Origin: a virus
Virus record (IMG/VR): IMGVR_UViG_3300025154_002776
Span: 1-40,954 of that record
Direction: 5' to 3' (one strand)
DNA length: 40,954 nt
Numbering within the stretch: position 1 is the first letter of the stretch; every line of letters begins with the position of its first letter. Made by a program: the position numbers and the translations under genes. Positions 33,602 to 40,954 of the stretch are shown piece after piece. The notes beneath the pieces are model-generated. The model ran no database searches, was not told where the DNA came from, and was given only the letters and a program-made list of their open reading frames with translations.

Positions 33602-34018
33602 TCATTGAAAATTTGGCATTTTTTCATCTATTTTGCCTAAATAATCTTCGATTTCCGACCTAAATTCGTCGTAATTTCGAACAACTACATATTTGTTTCC
33701 TCCCTTTTCAGAAGCTGCCTGCCATTCTTTTTGAGCCTTGGACTGATCTCCATCTTCAGTCTTCATTTCTATACACAGACAACCGTAACCTTTTTTGGGA
33801 GTGAGTAAAATCAGATCAGAGACACCTGCCACCATACCTTCATCTTTAGCTCTCTTTCCTCCTATGCATACTGTCTTGTATCCGTTTCGTGTAGAGATAA
33901 CCTTTGTGCTTCTTTTTCCTGCATTCGGCACAGCGATCAACAGCTTTGCCAAAGGAGAGTACTGGTACCTGAACCACATTACACAGGCTTGTTGTATTTT
34001 GCTTTCTTCGTATCCCAT
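33602..34018 (-). CDS. VRR-NUC domain nuclease
   Basis: This 138-aa protein matches the virus-type replication-repair nuclease: EGMVAGVSDLILL (60-72, Asp68), CIEMKTEDGDQSKAQKEWQ (82-100, Glu84, Lys86 and the Q-x-x-Q-x-x-W pattern), preceded by PNAGKRS. It is a stand-alone PD-(D/E)XK nuclease that probably acts on branched or structured DNA during replication or recombination. It is the last gene before the promoter of the amidoligase cassette. Confidence 0.85.
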   Translation of the reverse strand: MGYEESKIQQACVMWFRYQYSPLAKLLIAVPNAGKRSTKVISTRNGYKTVCIGGKRAKDEGMVAGVSDLILLTPKKGYGCLCIEMKTEDGDQSKAQKEWQAASEKGGNKYVVVRNYDEFRSEIEDYLGKIDEKMPNFQ

Positions 34019-34033
34019 CTTGTTTTTAGTTAA

Positions 34034-34231
34034 TTAAATTCCTAACTTATTCATTGCTGTTTCAGTATCAATGGCAAGGGTTCTTGATAGCCTAAGTATC
34101 TCTATCGTTTTATCATACGACTTGCATCTTCTATAAACCGTTTCACATGTGCCAAATGGATACGGAGAGCATTGAGATATTGCAGATATTATTCTTCTTT
34201 CCAAACAATCTAATTCATTCATATCCTGCAA
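34034..34231 (-). CDS. hypothetical small helical protein
   Basis: This 65-aa protein is not recognised. It is helical with the segment LRLSRTLAIDTETAMNKLGI at the C-terminus and two Cys residues (QCSPY, GTCETVYRRC). It overlaps the Cys-rich gene upstream by 17 nt and ends 16 bp before VRR-NUC, so it is probably co-transcribed with the nuclease. Confidence 0.5.
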   Translation of the reverse strand: MQDMNELDCLERRIISAISQCSPYPFGTCETVYRRCKSYDKTIEILRLSRTLAIDTETAMNKLGI

Positions 34232-34439
34232 CTTTTTTTGTTATTAATCTTGCCCAATCTGGTAAGTTCCACTTCTCAGAATCACAACAAGAATGCCGTT
34301 TCTCTATTACCTTTTCCTTTAAGCATTTTTCACAGAAATAATAGTCTGCGTGGTAATATTCTCTTGAGTTTCTACCACAAAATCTCCAGTAGGAATCTGA
34401 CCTACTGAACACCCATTTATGTTGTTCACAAGCTTCCAT
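34215..34439 (-). CDS. small Cys-rich, probably zinc-binding protein
   Basis: This 74-aa protein has CEQH (Cys4, His7), Cys21, FCEKC (Cys36, Cys39) and HSCC (His49, Cys51, Cys52), a spacing that suggests one or two zinc sites. It is rich in Trp and Tyr. It starts one base after the radical SAM gene stop. Function unknown; a nucleic-acid-binding zinc ribbon is plausible. Confidence 0.6.
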   Translation of the reverse strand: MEACEQHKWVFSRSDSYWRFCGRNSREYYHADYYFCEKCLKEKVIEKRHSCCDSEKWNLPDWARLITKKVAGYE

Positions 34440-34440
34440 G

Positions 34441-35280
34441 TTATAGTTCTTTAAATATGTTATAATCCCTGTTTACGCAATTTGCAGGAAGTTCTGACCT
34501 CTCTATCCAGGCAGCTTTGAGAAGAGAGTCTTTAAAATACACTTTTCGTGTTCTTCTTGCTATAAAGATTACTGCATTCATGAAATTAAAAAGTTCGTTT
34601 TTATCATATTTCTTGCCCGACTCAAGCCCTATTTTTAACAGGTCACATATCCCTGCTGTGCGTACAATCATTTCAATGCTGCTCTTAAAATCAATAACCG
34701 GCTCTATGCTTGCGAATGTCTTGAACCCTGCATCGTGTAGTTTTTTCATTGCCTCAATTCGCTCCTGATTGGTCGATGCTCCGGGTTCCAGTTCATCGTG
34801 TCCGGTAAGGGTGAAGCCGAAAGCAATATTGCATTTTGCATTATTTGGAAGGTCGAATATTGAACAGCCTTTATTGCCGTCAATTTCAAATATTTTCAGA
34901 TCAATGAATTTTTCAACCTTAGTTAAAATCTTGACAGGAATCTTAAACTTAGAGCAAACTACTAAAGCCTGATAAGTCATTGCAATTGTTTCCGGCAACA
35001 TTGGATCAGTGGAGAAACTAAAAAACAAACCGTGTTTTTGCAGTTCCGGAAGATTCGCTTTTAGTTCCATTTCAAACACCTCTAAGGCGTGTACTTCATC
35101 CTTGAAGCACTTCTTTAGTGTAGGGACATTTCCGCCTAAAATAGCGGCTCCCCTGCCTTTTTTCAGGTAGCAGTAATCACAGCCGTTTGAACAGCCTACG
35201 TAGAAATTACAGGCCCATTCAGCATACTCTTTTGCCTTGCCTGCCGGTTGATAAATTGCTTTTCCTTTAAATGTTTTCAT
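34441..35280 (-). CDS. radical SAM protein, SPL-like
   Basis: This 279-aa protein has the radical SAM cluster motif in the form NFYVGCSNGCDYCY (Cys30, Cys34, Cys37), the layout of the spore-photoproduct-lyase-like family common in phages. Later segments (FSFSTDPMLPE, then ITGSMLANV-like strands and the SIEPVID region) fit the TIM barrel. It binds a 4Fe-4S cluster and S-adenosylmethionine. The family includes DNA repair enzymes, but most phage members are uncharacterised. It lies 9 bp after the PAPS-reductase-like gene. Confidence 0.8.
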   Translation of the reverse strand: MKTFKGKAIYQPAGKAKEYAEWACNFYVGCSNGCDYCYLKKGRGAAILGGNVPTLKKCFKDEVHALEVFEMELKANLPELQKHGLFFSFSTDPMLPETIAMTYQALVVCSKFKIPVKILTKVEKFIDLKIFEIDGNKGCSIFDLPNNAKCNIAFGFTLTGHDELEPGASTNQERIEAMKKLHDAGFKTFASIEPVIDFKSSIEMIVRTAGICDLLKIGLESGKKYDKNELFNFMNAVIFIARRTRKVYFKDSLLKAAWIERSELPANCVNRDYNIFKEL

Positions 35281-35289
35281 ATTATTTTT

Positions 35290-36129
35290 TTATTGCTTAT
35301 TAAAATTATAGTCTATTGTATAATTTTGTTTCATTGCCTTATATTTAGCAACACTTACACCTGATACCCACCAATTGAATACTTCGTCAACATCCATATT
35401 AAACTCTGTATATTTGCCCATTTTACACAACTCGTAAATAGATTTCTTGATTTCTCTTTCAACCCCAGGGAAATTTTGCCTATCCCTTTGTTTTGATTTT
35501 TTTGAACTATATGGACAAAACATGCACCCTATTCTATTATAACCCATATCATAAAGACTACAATATTCCATATCGTTCTTTCTAATAAAACTCCACACAT
35601 CTGCATGAGACCAGTCAATAATTGGAGAAAGTAGTATTTTGTCTTTTCCTTTAATGCATAATACCTGATTCTCGTTATCAATATTAAATTGATCAAGACT
35701 ATTCGAGTATTTTCTTCCACTTATTTCTAATTCGTTGCGCTTTGCTCTTTTACTACTTTCTGCTTTTCTTATGCCTATAATAGTAACCGTTCCTGAACCA
35801 GAACCCTCTTTAAGTTCCTTGCAGCAAAATCTTCTATTCATTGTTGGAAGAGACATATATTTTATAATCAATTTATAAAAATTCATCTCCGGTCTTTCCA
35901 TAATTACATCCGGATAATTTAACCGCACAAACCTCATTAATTCCGGAGGATCAATACTTGTGACTTGCATAACCGGACGAAATTTAACACCTGCCATTTG
36001 AGCAAGTTTGTAAATAACAAGGCTATCCTTTCCACCTGAAAAAGCTAAATGAAAGCCATAATCCTGATATTTCAGTGCTAAAGATTCAGCTTTCTGTATA
36101 GTTTCTATTGCTCGTTCTGTTTTACCCAT
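35290..36129 (-). CDS. PAPS-reductase-type PP-loop protein
   Basis: This 279-aa protein has the PP-loop SGGKDS (31-36) of the adenine-nucleotide alpha-hydrolase superfamily and RRFCCKELK (99-107). It also has a C-terminal GCMFCPYS (201-208), which forms a Cys pair seen in phosphoadenosine-phosphosulfate reductase-like phage proteins. The usual assimilatory ECGLH motif is absent. Related proteins include DndC-type and tRNA-thiolation enzymes, so a role in sulfur transfer or nucleotide activation is possible. It is adjacent to a radical SAM gene. Confidence 0.8.
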   Translation of the reverse strand: MGKTERAIETIQKAESLALKYQDYGFHLAFSGGKDSLVIYKLAQMAGVKFRPVMQVTSIDPPELMRFVRLNYPDVIMERPEMNFYKLIIKYMSLPTMNRRFCCKELKEGSGSGTVTIIGIRKAESSKRAKRNELEISGRKYSNSLDQFNIDNENQVLCIKGKDKILLSPIIDWSHADVWSFIRKNDMEYCSLYDMGYNRIGCMFCPYSSKKSKQRDRQNFPGVEREIKKSIYELCKMGKYTEFNMDVDEVFNWWVSGVSVAKYKAMKQNYTIDYNFNKQ

Positions 36130-36175
36130 TTCGTTTTTATTTTTCTCACCAATTTCCCCATGTCGGGAAAATGGT

Positions 36176-36454
36176 TTATAGAGATAGGTTGTTTAATATT
36201 AATTTTTCTGTTATATCTTCCCCTTGCTCAGCAAGTTTAATTAAGTCTGGAATATAGATATGGGTATCATTATTTGATGCAGGAGTAAATCCAAATCCAT
36301 CCCCTTGCAGGTGGTCAACAAAACCATCAATTCCTGTTATTTTTGTGATTAAATTACTGAGGGCCTGCGCGGCTCCCTGTGCTTCGTTTTCTAAATCAAC
36401 GGCTCTATCGTGTGCAACATCTATTTGAACGATTTGAAATTTTGAGAGTTTCAT
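36176..36454 (-). CDS. hypothetical protein
   Basis: This 92-aa protein is not recognised. It has an acidic N-terminal helix (VDLENEAQGAAQALSNLITKI), a Gly-rich middle (LQGDGFGFTPAS) and an acidic C-terminal helix. It is soluble. Its start overlaps the HD-domain gene stop as ATGA. A 6-bp hairpin (TTTCCC/GGGAAA) lies just downstream at 36153-36170. Confidence 0.5.
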   Translation of the reverse strand: MKLSKFQIVQIDVAHDRAVDLENEAQGAAQALSNLITKITGIDGFVDHLQGDGFGFTPASNNDTHIYIPDLIKLAEQGEDITEKLILNNLSL

Positions 36455-37062
36455 AATTCTTTTGTTTCGTTAGTGATGTTCATGGCATTTCTGCTTGGTG
36501 TCCAGGTGTCCTCTTTTCCGTTATAATGCTCATAAACCCACGCATTTAAATAGTTACAGACATCATAAAACCATGCTTTTTGATTTTTAACTGAGATTTC
36601 CATTTTCTTATATTTTCCATCTTCTGCTTTGGCTGCTTGCATGTATTCCTTGATCTCGCCTGTTGCGTTGACTCTCGGTAGGTATAACCAGTAAGGCTCT
36701 AAACAAATTGCAAGCTTGTCTGCATAGCATAGTTTGGATGGCTTTTTCTTTAACTTCTTAGCATAGAATCTTGAGTGTAAAAGAGAAAACTCGTACCACG
36801 TTAAATCATCCGGTGTACCGTTTTCTCTTTTCTTATCAAATAATTTCAGCATGACCATTGCTCCAAAAATGACATGAGTTTCACCCTCCGGACCATCCAT
36901 ATTTGGTTTTCCAAAATATCCTAAATCATGCACGAAAAATGCTATCCATAAACGAGGATCATATGGGAATCCGTAAAGTTTCCACCATGCCAAAAACACA
37001 AACACTGGGTGAATAAAGAAGCAGTGCGCTCCGAATAAAACCGATTTAGTTCCTATTTTCAT
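36451..37062 (-). CDS. HD-domain-like protein
   Basis: This 203-aa protein carries an HD-type layout: His18 in a hydrophobic helix, the HD pair His45-Asp46 in FFVHDLGYF, His96 in SLLHSRFY and Asp115 in CYADKLA. This matches small metal-dependent phosphohydrolases. The C-terminal third is helical. It may hydrolyse nucleotides or nucleotide second messengers; the substrate is unknown. It overlaps the next gene by 4 nt. Confidence 0.7.
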   Translation of the reverse strand: MKIGTKSVLFGAHCFFIHPVFVFLAWWKLYGFPYDPRLWIAFFVHDLGYFGKPNMDGPEGETHVIFGAMVMLKLFDKKRENGTPDDLTWYEFSLLHSRFYAKKLKKKPSKLCYADKLAICLEPYWLYLPRVNATGEIKEYMQAAKAEDGKYKKMEISVKNQKAWFYDVCNYLNAWVYEHYNGKEDTWTPSRNAMNITNETKEL

Positions 37063-37079
37063 TTTACTTCTATTTTGTT

Positions 37080-37364
37080 TTACTTCATTGTACCTTGATA
37101 CGAAACGGATAATTCTTTTCCGTCAATCCTCATAAATTTGAATACATGGACCTTGTCCCAGTCTTTCATACATTCAACCTGAAAACCATAATCAAAGCCT
37201 GGATTATCCGTACTATTTGCACAGGAAAGGATTTGCTTTTTAATCTCCTCTAAGGACGTTGTTTCTTTAGCGTGTTTCTCAGAAAGACTACTTGTGCCAT
37301 CGATATATCCAACAAGTTTATTCTCATTGTATATAATTACAGATTCTATTATGTTGTTATTCAT
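37080..37364 (-). CDS. hypothetical protein
   Basis: This 94-aa soluble alpha/beta protein is not recognised. It starts MNNNIIESVIIYNENKL and ends with a strand pair (VFKFMRIDGKELSVSYQG). The coding strand has AGGAG at 8 nt before the ATG, one of few good Shine-Dalgarno matches in the window; it spans the stop of the upstream gene and may be accidental. Confidence 0.5.
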   Translation of the reverse strand: MNNNIIESVIIYNENKLVGYIDGTSSLSEKHAKETTSLEEIKKQILSCANSTDNPGFDYGFQVECMKDWDKVHVFKFMRIDGKELSVSYQGTMK

Positions 37365-37375
37365 TAGAATATCTC

Positions 37376-37702
37376 CTATTTCTTCTCTTTGGCTGCTTCA
37401 ATAGCCTTGTTCCAGATATCAATAACTTCAGCACAATAGTCATTTACTGCTTTCATGCTTTCCTCCTTTGTAGTTCCTGACATGAATTTGCGCCTTAGTT
37501 CCTCGAAGTGAACAATTCTGCGTTTACCTCGCTTCATCGGAGGGAGTGATAATGCTACTTGCTTTAGATAAACCATTGCCGGCATTGACTTCTTAATACC
37601 ATCTTTTGTTTGAGTATAAATGGCATGCTTCTTCGCTTTTGCATTCCAACTACTTGATACTTTTACAGGTTCTTCTGCTTTGATTTCTTTATTGTCATTC
37701 AT
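37376..37702 (-). CDS. hypothetical phage protein
   Basis: This 108-aa protein is not recognised. It is basic, with a disordered N-terminus (KAEEPVKVSSSWN) and a helical second half containing KRGKRRIVHFEELRRKF and NDYCAEVIDIWNKAIEAAKEKK. It may bind nucleic acid. It lies after a hairpin that follows the DUF2303-like gene. Confidence 0.5.
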   Translation of the reverse strand: MNDNKEIKAEEPVKVSSSWNAKAKKHAIYTQTKDGIKKSMPAMVYLKQVALSLPPMKRGKRRIVHFEELRRKFMSGTTKEESMKAVNDYCAEVIDIWNKAIEAAKEKK

Positions 37703-37722
37703 TTTATTAACGATTTATCAAA

Positions 37723-37744
37723 CCACCCCTCCGGAGAGGAGTGG
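37723..37744. repeat. stem-loop between two early genes
   Basis: CCACCCCTC and GAGGAGTGG pair (one mismatch) around CGGA in the 55-bp gap. On the minus strand only TTTG follows, so it is not a clear terminator. It may be an attenuator or RNA processing site. Confidence 0.4.
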
Positions 37745-37757
37745 CTGAATGGTTAGT

Positions 37758-38516
37758 TTATTTCTCAATTATTGCTATTCCAGGAGACAGGGTTCTTATT
37801 TCAAAGATTTGGTCGTCAATCACCTTGTCTCTGATTTCTTCTGTGAGCTGACATGCTCCCGGAGAGAACAACTGTAGGGTTACTTCTCTTCCGCTAACAT
37901 TTGCATAGAATTCAACCTCAATATCTTCCGGAGGAGTACCCTTGAACAACGGAATATGGAGTTTAAATGATCCCGGTAGGTTTGAGGTAACAACACCTGA
38001 GAAGTTGTCTTTAAAGCTTCCTGAATCGTCTTTTTGCTTCTCAATTTTTGCATTGACATCTGCAATGAAATTTTTCAGATTACTAACAAGTTTCATGTTC
38101 TCTTCCATGTCATTAAAGAACGCCCTGTTCATCTTGAAATACTGGCCAAGATCGTTAGGGGTCCAGTTCTTCTTCGAATTGATGCCAAATTCCGAGAACT
38201 TAGGGTGTTGAATAAGGGTTCCTACAACACTGCCTTTCAGATATTCGTCATGCTCATTTATGACAAGTTCGAGGGTAATATTCTCTCTGTCCACTATAAC
38301 ATGGCAACGCTCAGGGATTATCTGCCCAATTTCTGCTTTTACCAATCCATCAAGTCTCTTTCTTAAAAACTCTACCGGTGCTCCAATAACTCCGGAAAGA
38401 TCTGTTTTTACAGGAGGCATCGGATCGAGAATCTTCGCTGCATCACCTTCACGAATTATTAACTCTTTTACTGATTCGCCCTCTCCGAAGACAATTTGCA
38501 TTTTTTCGTTTTGCAT
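37758..38516 (-). CDS. DUF2303-like phage protein (tentative)
   Basis: This 252-aa soluble protein has an N-terminal mixed region, a central helical part (FKMNRAFFNDMEENMKLVSNL) and a C-terminal beta region containing SFKLHIPLFKG and EVEFYANVSGREVTLQLF. This reminds me of the DUF2303 family found in phage early or recombination regions, but I could not confirm it. It is next to an HU-like gene. No catalytic motif was seen. Confidence 0.55.
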   Translation of the reverse strand: MQNEKMQIVFGEGESVKELIIREGDAAKILDPMPPVKTDLSGVIGAPVEFLRKRLDGLVKAEIGQIIPERCHVIVDRENITLELVINEHDEYLKGSVVGTLIQHPKFSEFGINSKKNWTPNDLGQYFKMNRAFFNDMEENMKLVSNLKNFIADVNAKIEKQKDDSGSFKDNFSGVVTSNLPGSFKLHIPLFKGTPPEDIEVEFYANVSGREVTLQLFSPGACQLTEEIRDKVIDDQIFEIRTLSPGIAIIEK

Positions 38517-38534
38517 TGTATTGATGTTTAAGGA

Positions 38535-38837
38535 TTACAACTGGTTACCTTTTAGAAGTTTTCCTATTTCAACTTCCTGTCTGAAGCTGAAGCATGGCTT
38601 GAATGCCGGAACAGTACGCTCTGGCACATGACAGGCCTCTCCTGTGGCAATGATTCGTGCCGTTTTTGCTTTTCTGGTCTTAGGGCCAAGGGTGCCAAAT
38701 CCACGTAAGTAGATTGTTTGACCGCCAACAACGGATTCTTTTGAAACATTCAATGTTGTGTTGATAATGCTTTCAACAACTGCTCTTTTGAGTCCTGAAC
38801 GCTCTGATACTGCGTTCACTAAATCTTGTTTTGTCAT
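38535..38837 (-). CDS. HU/IHF-family DNA-binding protein
   Basis: This 100-aa protein matches HU-like proteins: helices TKQDLVNAVSERSGL and VESIINTTLNVSKESV, then the beta-arm region IYLRGFGTLGPKTRKAKTAR, VPAFKPCFSFRQEV and a C-terminal helix. It would bend or compact DNA. Phage HU proteins can aid replication, packaging or site-specific recombination. It is a complete-length, ordinary HU with a slightly unusual arm (GEACHVPERTVPA). Confidence 0.85.
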   Translation of the reverse strand: MTKQDLVNAVSERSGLKRAVVESIINTTLNVSKESVVGGQTIYLRGFGTLGPKTRKAKTARIIATGEACHVPERTVPAFKPCFSFRQEVEIGKLLKGNQL

Positions 38838-38902
38838 AATAAATTGAATTTTAATTTGTTTGGTGCTTTAATTGTTTGATTAATATTAAAAAAGTGTGAA
38901 TT

Positions 38903-39334
38903 TTAGCTGTGAGTGCCTGTTCTTGGTATGTGGAAAATTGTACCCTGAAGCTCATCCGGTCTTGCCCTGCGAGTAAGAGAATCTACCAGTTTACCATCTG
39001 AGTCATAGTATCCGACCATCTTCTCATCAAGGTCTATAAACTTGTACAGATCCTCTGTTACATACTCTGCTTTATTCTTGATGTTAAGCAGGAGTTTGCT
39101 GATGTTTGTAGAAATGGGTTTCATCCGTATTTTGAATTTATCCATGGCAGCTTTCTTCTCGTCTTGAATGTTATTCAATTCGATTGATTGATCAGCCAGC
39201 TGGTCTTTCTTTTCAGCGATTTCATCCTCTGTGAATGACCTCATGTAGCCCTGGGGCTCTACTTTGCTACAGTTGTCCTGAAGCAATGCTATCCTTTCAT
39301 TTTGTGATAGCTTTTTTCCTAATTGTTTCTCCAT
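38903..39334 (-). CDS. hypothetical coiled-coil phage protein
   Basis: This 143-aa protein is not recognised. It is helical, with a coiled-coil-like middle (EIAEKKDQLADQSIELNNIQDEKK at about 39-62), a basic segment (FKIRMKPISTNISKLLLNIKNK) and a short C-terminal beta part with VGYYDSDGKLVDSL. It lies between the HU gene and a run of small unknown genes. Confidence 0.5.
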   Translation of the reverse strand: MEKQLGKKLSQNERIALLQDNCSKVEPQGYMRSFTEDEIAEKKDQLADQSIELNNIQDEKKAAMDKFKIRMKPISTNISKLLLNIKNKAEYVTEDLYKFIDLDEKMVGYYDSDGKLVDSLTRRARPDELQGTIFHIPRTGTHS

Positions 39335-39412
39335 TTTTGTGCTTTTAGTGTTTAAATTATTTAATAAAAAGACGGGTAAAATATTTATCCTTGTGTATAG
39401 CGTTGTGTTTCA

Positions 39413-39637
39413 CTAATCTATAAATCCAATTACTTTGAGCGTTTCTGTACTTTTTAGAACCTTTACCGGATTGCATGAGGCATCCTTTTTCTGATTGAAT
39501 TCATCATCATACAACTCTACCAAGACCTTATTTTTTTCTCTTATCTCTTTATACTGGTCCTTGTGTCTAATAATGCCTTTTTGTAAAACATCATATTTAT
39601 TGATGTACTCAACCAGATATCCTGAATTTGCACTCAT
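39413..39637 (-). CDS. hypothetical protein
   Basis: This 74-aa, charged, mostly helical protein is not recognised (start MSANSGYLVEYINKYDVL). It contains a Lys/Glu-rich middle and no recognised motif. The 78-bp gap downstream of it shows nothing clear. Confidence 0.45.
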   Translation of the reverse strand: MSANSGYLVEYINKYDVLQKGIIRHKDQYKEIREKNKVLVELYDDEFNQKKDASCNPVKVLKSTETLKVIGFID

Positions 39638-39648
39638 TAGTTTAAGGA

Positions 39649-39912
39649 TTAAAGTTTTTCAAGTTCTTTCTCAAGCCTCTTTATCTCCTTGTCCACTCTA
39701 GCAAGGTATAACTCAACGTATTCCGCGATAGATATAGGTAGGTATTCTTTCTTTAAGCCTTTATTAGCACTAGAATATCTACTTTCAACATAAATGCGTG
39801 ATAAGCCATCGTATGGGTCAGGTTTGTCCATCTTTATATACTCATAGTGCTCTTTAAGCTCTTTGATTTGTTTTTCAAGCTCTTTTGCCTGTTGTAATGT
39901 TTCAGTTTTCAT
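39649..39912 (-). CDS. hypothetical coiled-coil protein
   Basis: This 87-aa protein has two helices of coiled-coil type (about 4-27 and 66-87, rich in Glu and Lys) joined by a Pro/Tyr-containing middle (MDKPDPYDGLSRIYVESRYSS). It has no recognised family. It overlaps the upstream gene by 4 nt. Confidence 0.45.
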   Translation of the reverse strand: MKTETLQQAKELEKQIKELKEHYEYIKMDKPDPYDGLSRIYVESRYSSANKGLKKEYLPISIAEYVELYLARVDKEIKRLEKELEKL

Positions 39913-40220
39913 GATTGTTCTGCTTGATTGATTGCGTTAATAATTTGTTTGTATTGCAGACCAACAATACAATGGTCTTCGTTTATTCCTTGAGCATCCA
40001 ATACTGCTTTTGCTCCCTTTAATGCCTCAAGCATATTTGGTGCTGCTGCCATTAAATTTGCATCTGTTTTGGTAGAGATACTTTCAGCTATTAGGTAGCC
40101 TCCATAATATTCAATATCATCATGACCAGTATTATTCATAAGCCATTCTGGTATTGTGTCAGTTACTACGGTACCAGGTCTTCCGACTTTCCAGTTACCT
40201 CCTGTGTGTTTTGTGCTCAT
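39909..40220 (-). CDS. conserved small phage protein (DANLMAAAPNMLEAL type)
   Basis: This 103-aa protein has the segment DANLMAAAPNMLEALKGAK (about 53-71), frequently seen in small early proteins of many phages, preceded by TGGNWKVG and a GYLIAES-type strand. Function is unknown. It lies 2 bp after the methyltransferase gene. Confidence 0.55.
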   Translation of the reverse strand: MSTKHTGGNWKVGRPGTVVTDTIPEWLMNNTGHDDIEYYGGYLIAESISTKTDANLMAAAPNMLEALKGAKAVLDAQGINEDHCIVGLQYKQIINAINQAEQS

Positions 40221-40222
40221 GA

Positions 40223-40954
40223 CTATTTATCAATTATGATTATGCATGATGCTACCATTGTTCCGCTATCCTTGAATGATCCTTCAGAAATTTCATGAAC
40301 TGTAGCTCCCATGTTTGATAGCCAATATCTGAACTCCGTTTCTTTTTTTCCGGAAGCAAATTGCCAGTGCTTAGAAGCAACTGAAACAATACGCCCACCA
40401 AACTTTAGTAAGTCATACATTCTTCTTATGTGGTCAATATCCTGATTCTTTGAAAACGGAGGATTAGCAATAATCTTATCGTAGACAGGTTGATTCGGTA
40501 TTGCTAAAAAGTCTCCTTTTTCGTGGTTAAATCCCTTTCTGTTGAGTATAATAGAGTTTGTGTCCATAAGCTCAATAGCAAAGACGCTTGCTTGTGGATT
40601 GGTTCTTAAAATTGCCTCAATAATGGCACCTTGTCCTGCACTTGGTTCAAGAATAATGTCATCGCTTTTAATTTGAGCTAATTCTACCAACCAGTCTGCT
40701 ATATCACTTGGTGTTGCAAAAAACTGATACTCTTTTTTGATATTTCGGTTTTCTCCGTTAGCAATTTGCTCAAGCAGCTCTGTTGGATCTTCTTGAAAAA
40801 CGAACCCTGCTGTTTTTCCGCCCTTCCATTTACCACCGATCAGTTCAAGAGCTTTTGCTACCTCTTGATATAGCTTTCTGTCTAACTGAATTTCTGGGAG
40901 CTTTACGATGTTACCAGAAATTGTGCATTGCTGTAAAATTTGTTGTTTGTCCAT
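40223..40954 (-). CDS. DNA adenine-type methyltransferase
   Basis: This 243-aa protein is a class I SAM-dependent methyltransferase. EPSAGQGAI (103-111) is the SAM-binding motif I and NPPF (164-167) is the catalytic motif IV typical of N6-adenine methyltransferases. A ~75-residue N-terminal part (LYQEVAKALELIGGKWKG) precedes the core. No restriction partner is present in the window, so it is probably a solitary phage methyltransferase that protects DNA or regulates packaging. Its ATG coincides with the window edge; the frame might extend upstream beyond it. Confidence 0.78.
   Translation of the reverse strand: MDKQQILQQCTISGNIVKLPEIQLDRKLYQEVAKALELIGGKWKGGKTAGFVFQEDPTELLEQIANGENRNIKKEYQFFATPSDIADWLVELAQIKSDDIILEPSAGQGAIIEAILRTNPQASVFAIELMDTNSIILNRKGFNHEKGDFLAIPNQPVYDKIIANPPFSKNQDIDHIRRMYDLLKFGGRIVSVASKHWQFASGKKETEFRYWLSNMGATVHEISEGSFKDSGTMVASCIIIIDK

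Noticed and set aside
37733-37765. Plus-strand sequence resembling the 5' part of a tRNA-Ser (GTGGCTGAATGGTTAG)
   Set aside because: No matching anticodon arm, T-arm or acceptor 3' half follows; it is part of a stem-loop and the end of a coding gene.
1-40954. Integrase, repressor, CRISPR array or insertion sequence
   Set aside because: None seen on either strand; a temperate lifestyle cannot be supported from this window.

Overview
The window is a block of tailed-phage genome. Every convincing gene lies on the minus strand, so transcription runs from the high coordinates to the low ones. The signals point to a Bacteroidota host, most likely Bacteroidales: promoters match the Bacteroides -33 TTTG / -7 TAnnTTTG pattern, Shine-Dalgarno sequences are scarce, and several proteins are of types common in Bacteroides/Parabacteroides phages. 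The tail genes are Dit, Tal, a 1465-aa tape measure and a frameshifted chaperone, with no sheath or baseplate genes, which indicates a siphovirus. I see no integrase, repressor, DNA polymerase, helicase or SSB, so the replication and decision genes lie outside the window or are absent.

Layout in order of transcription. (1) 40954-33602, early/middle region: a DNA adenine methyltransferase, many small unknown genes, an HU-like protein, a DUF2303-like protein, an HD-domain protein, a PAPS-reductase-type PP-loop enzyme, an SPL-like radical SAM enzyme, a small Cys-rich protein and a VRR-NUC nuclease. (2) 33600-29636, which starts with its own promoter: DUF488, a GNAT, an ornithine/alanine-racemase-like PLP protein, a 682-aa amidoligase fused to a C-terminal GNAT-like region, and a tiny SEC-C zinc protein. 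This looks like a small-molecule or conjugate biosynthesis cassette and is the most novel part of the window. (3) 29634-24496, packaging and portal: ParB-like protein, TerS, TerL, portal and minor head protein, ending in an intrinsic terminator at 24444-24470. (4) 24300-21928: an island of seven small genes, including a stand-alone RadC/JAMM protein and a winged-helix protein. (5) 21902-3070, which starts with a canonical Bacteroides promoter and a hairpin leader: scaffold, decoration/head-fibre protein, major capsid protein, connectors, tail tube, tRNA-like gene, tail chaperone with a T7 -1 frameshift site, tape measure, Dit, a NodB-like/Ig-repeat/collagen tail fibre, and a Tal-like tip protein. 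(6) 3035-1, lysis: holin, N-acetylmuramidase endolysin, a zincin, a DUF6527 protein and three small membrane proteins.

Three non-coding regions (about 33.58, 24.35 and 21.89 kb) each carry the same inverted repeat, TGTTT-N7-AAACA, next to or inside promoter-like sequence. They sit at the starts of segments 2, 4 and 5 and suggest one regulator controlling these transcription units.
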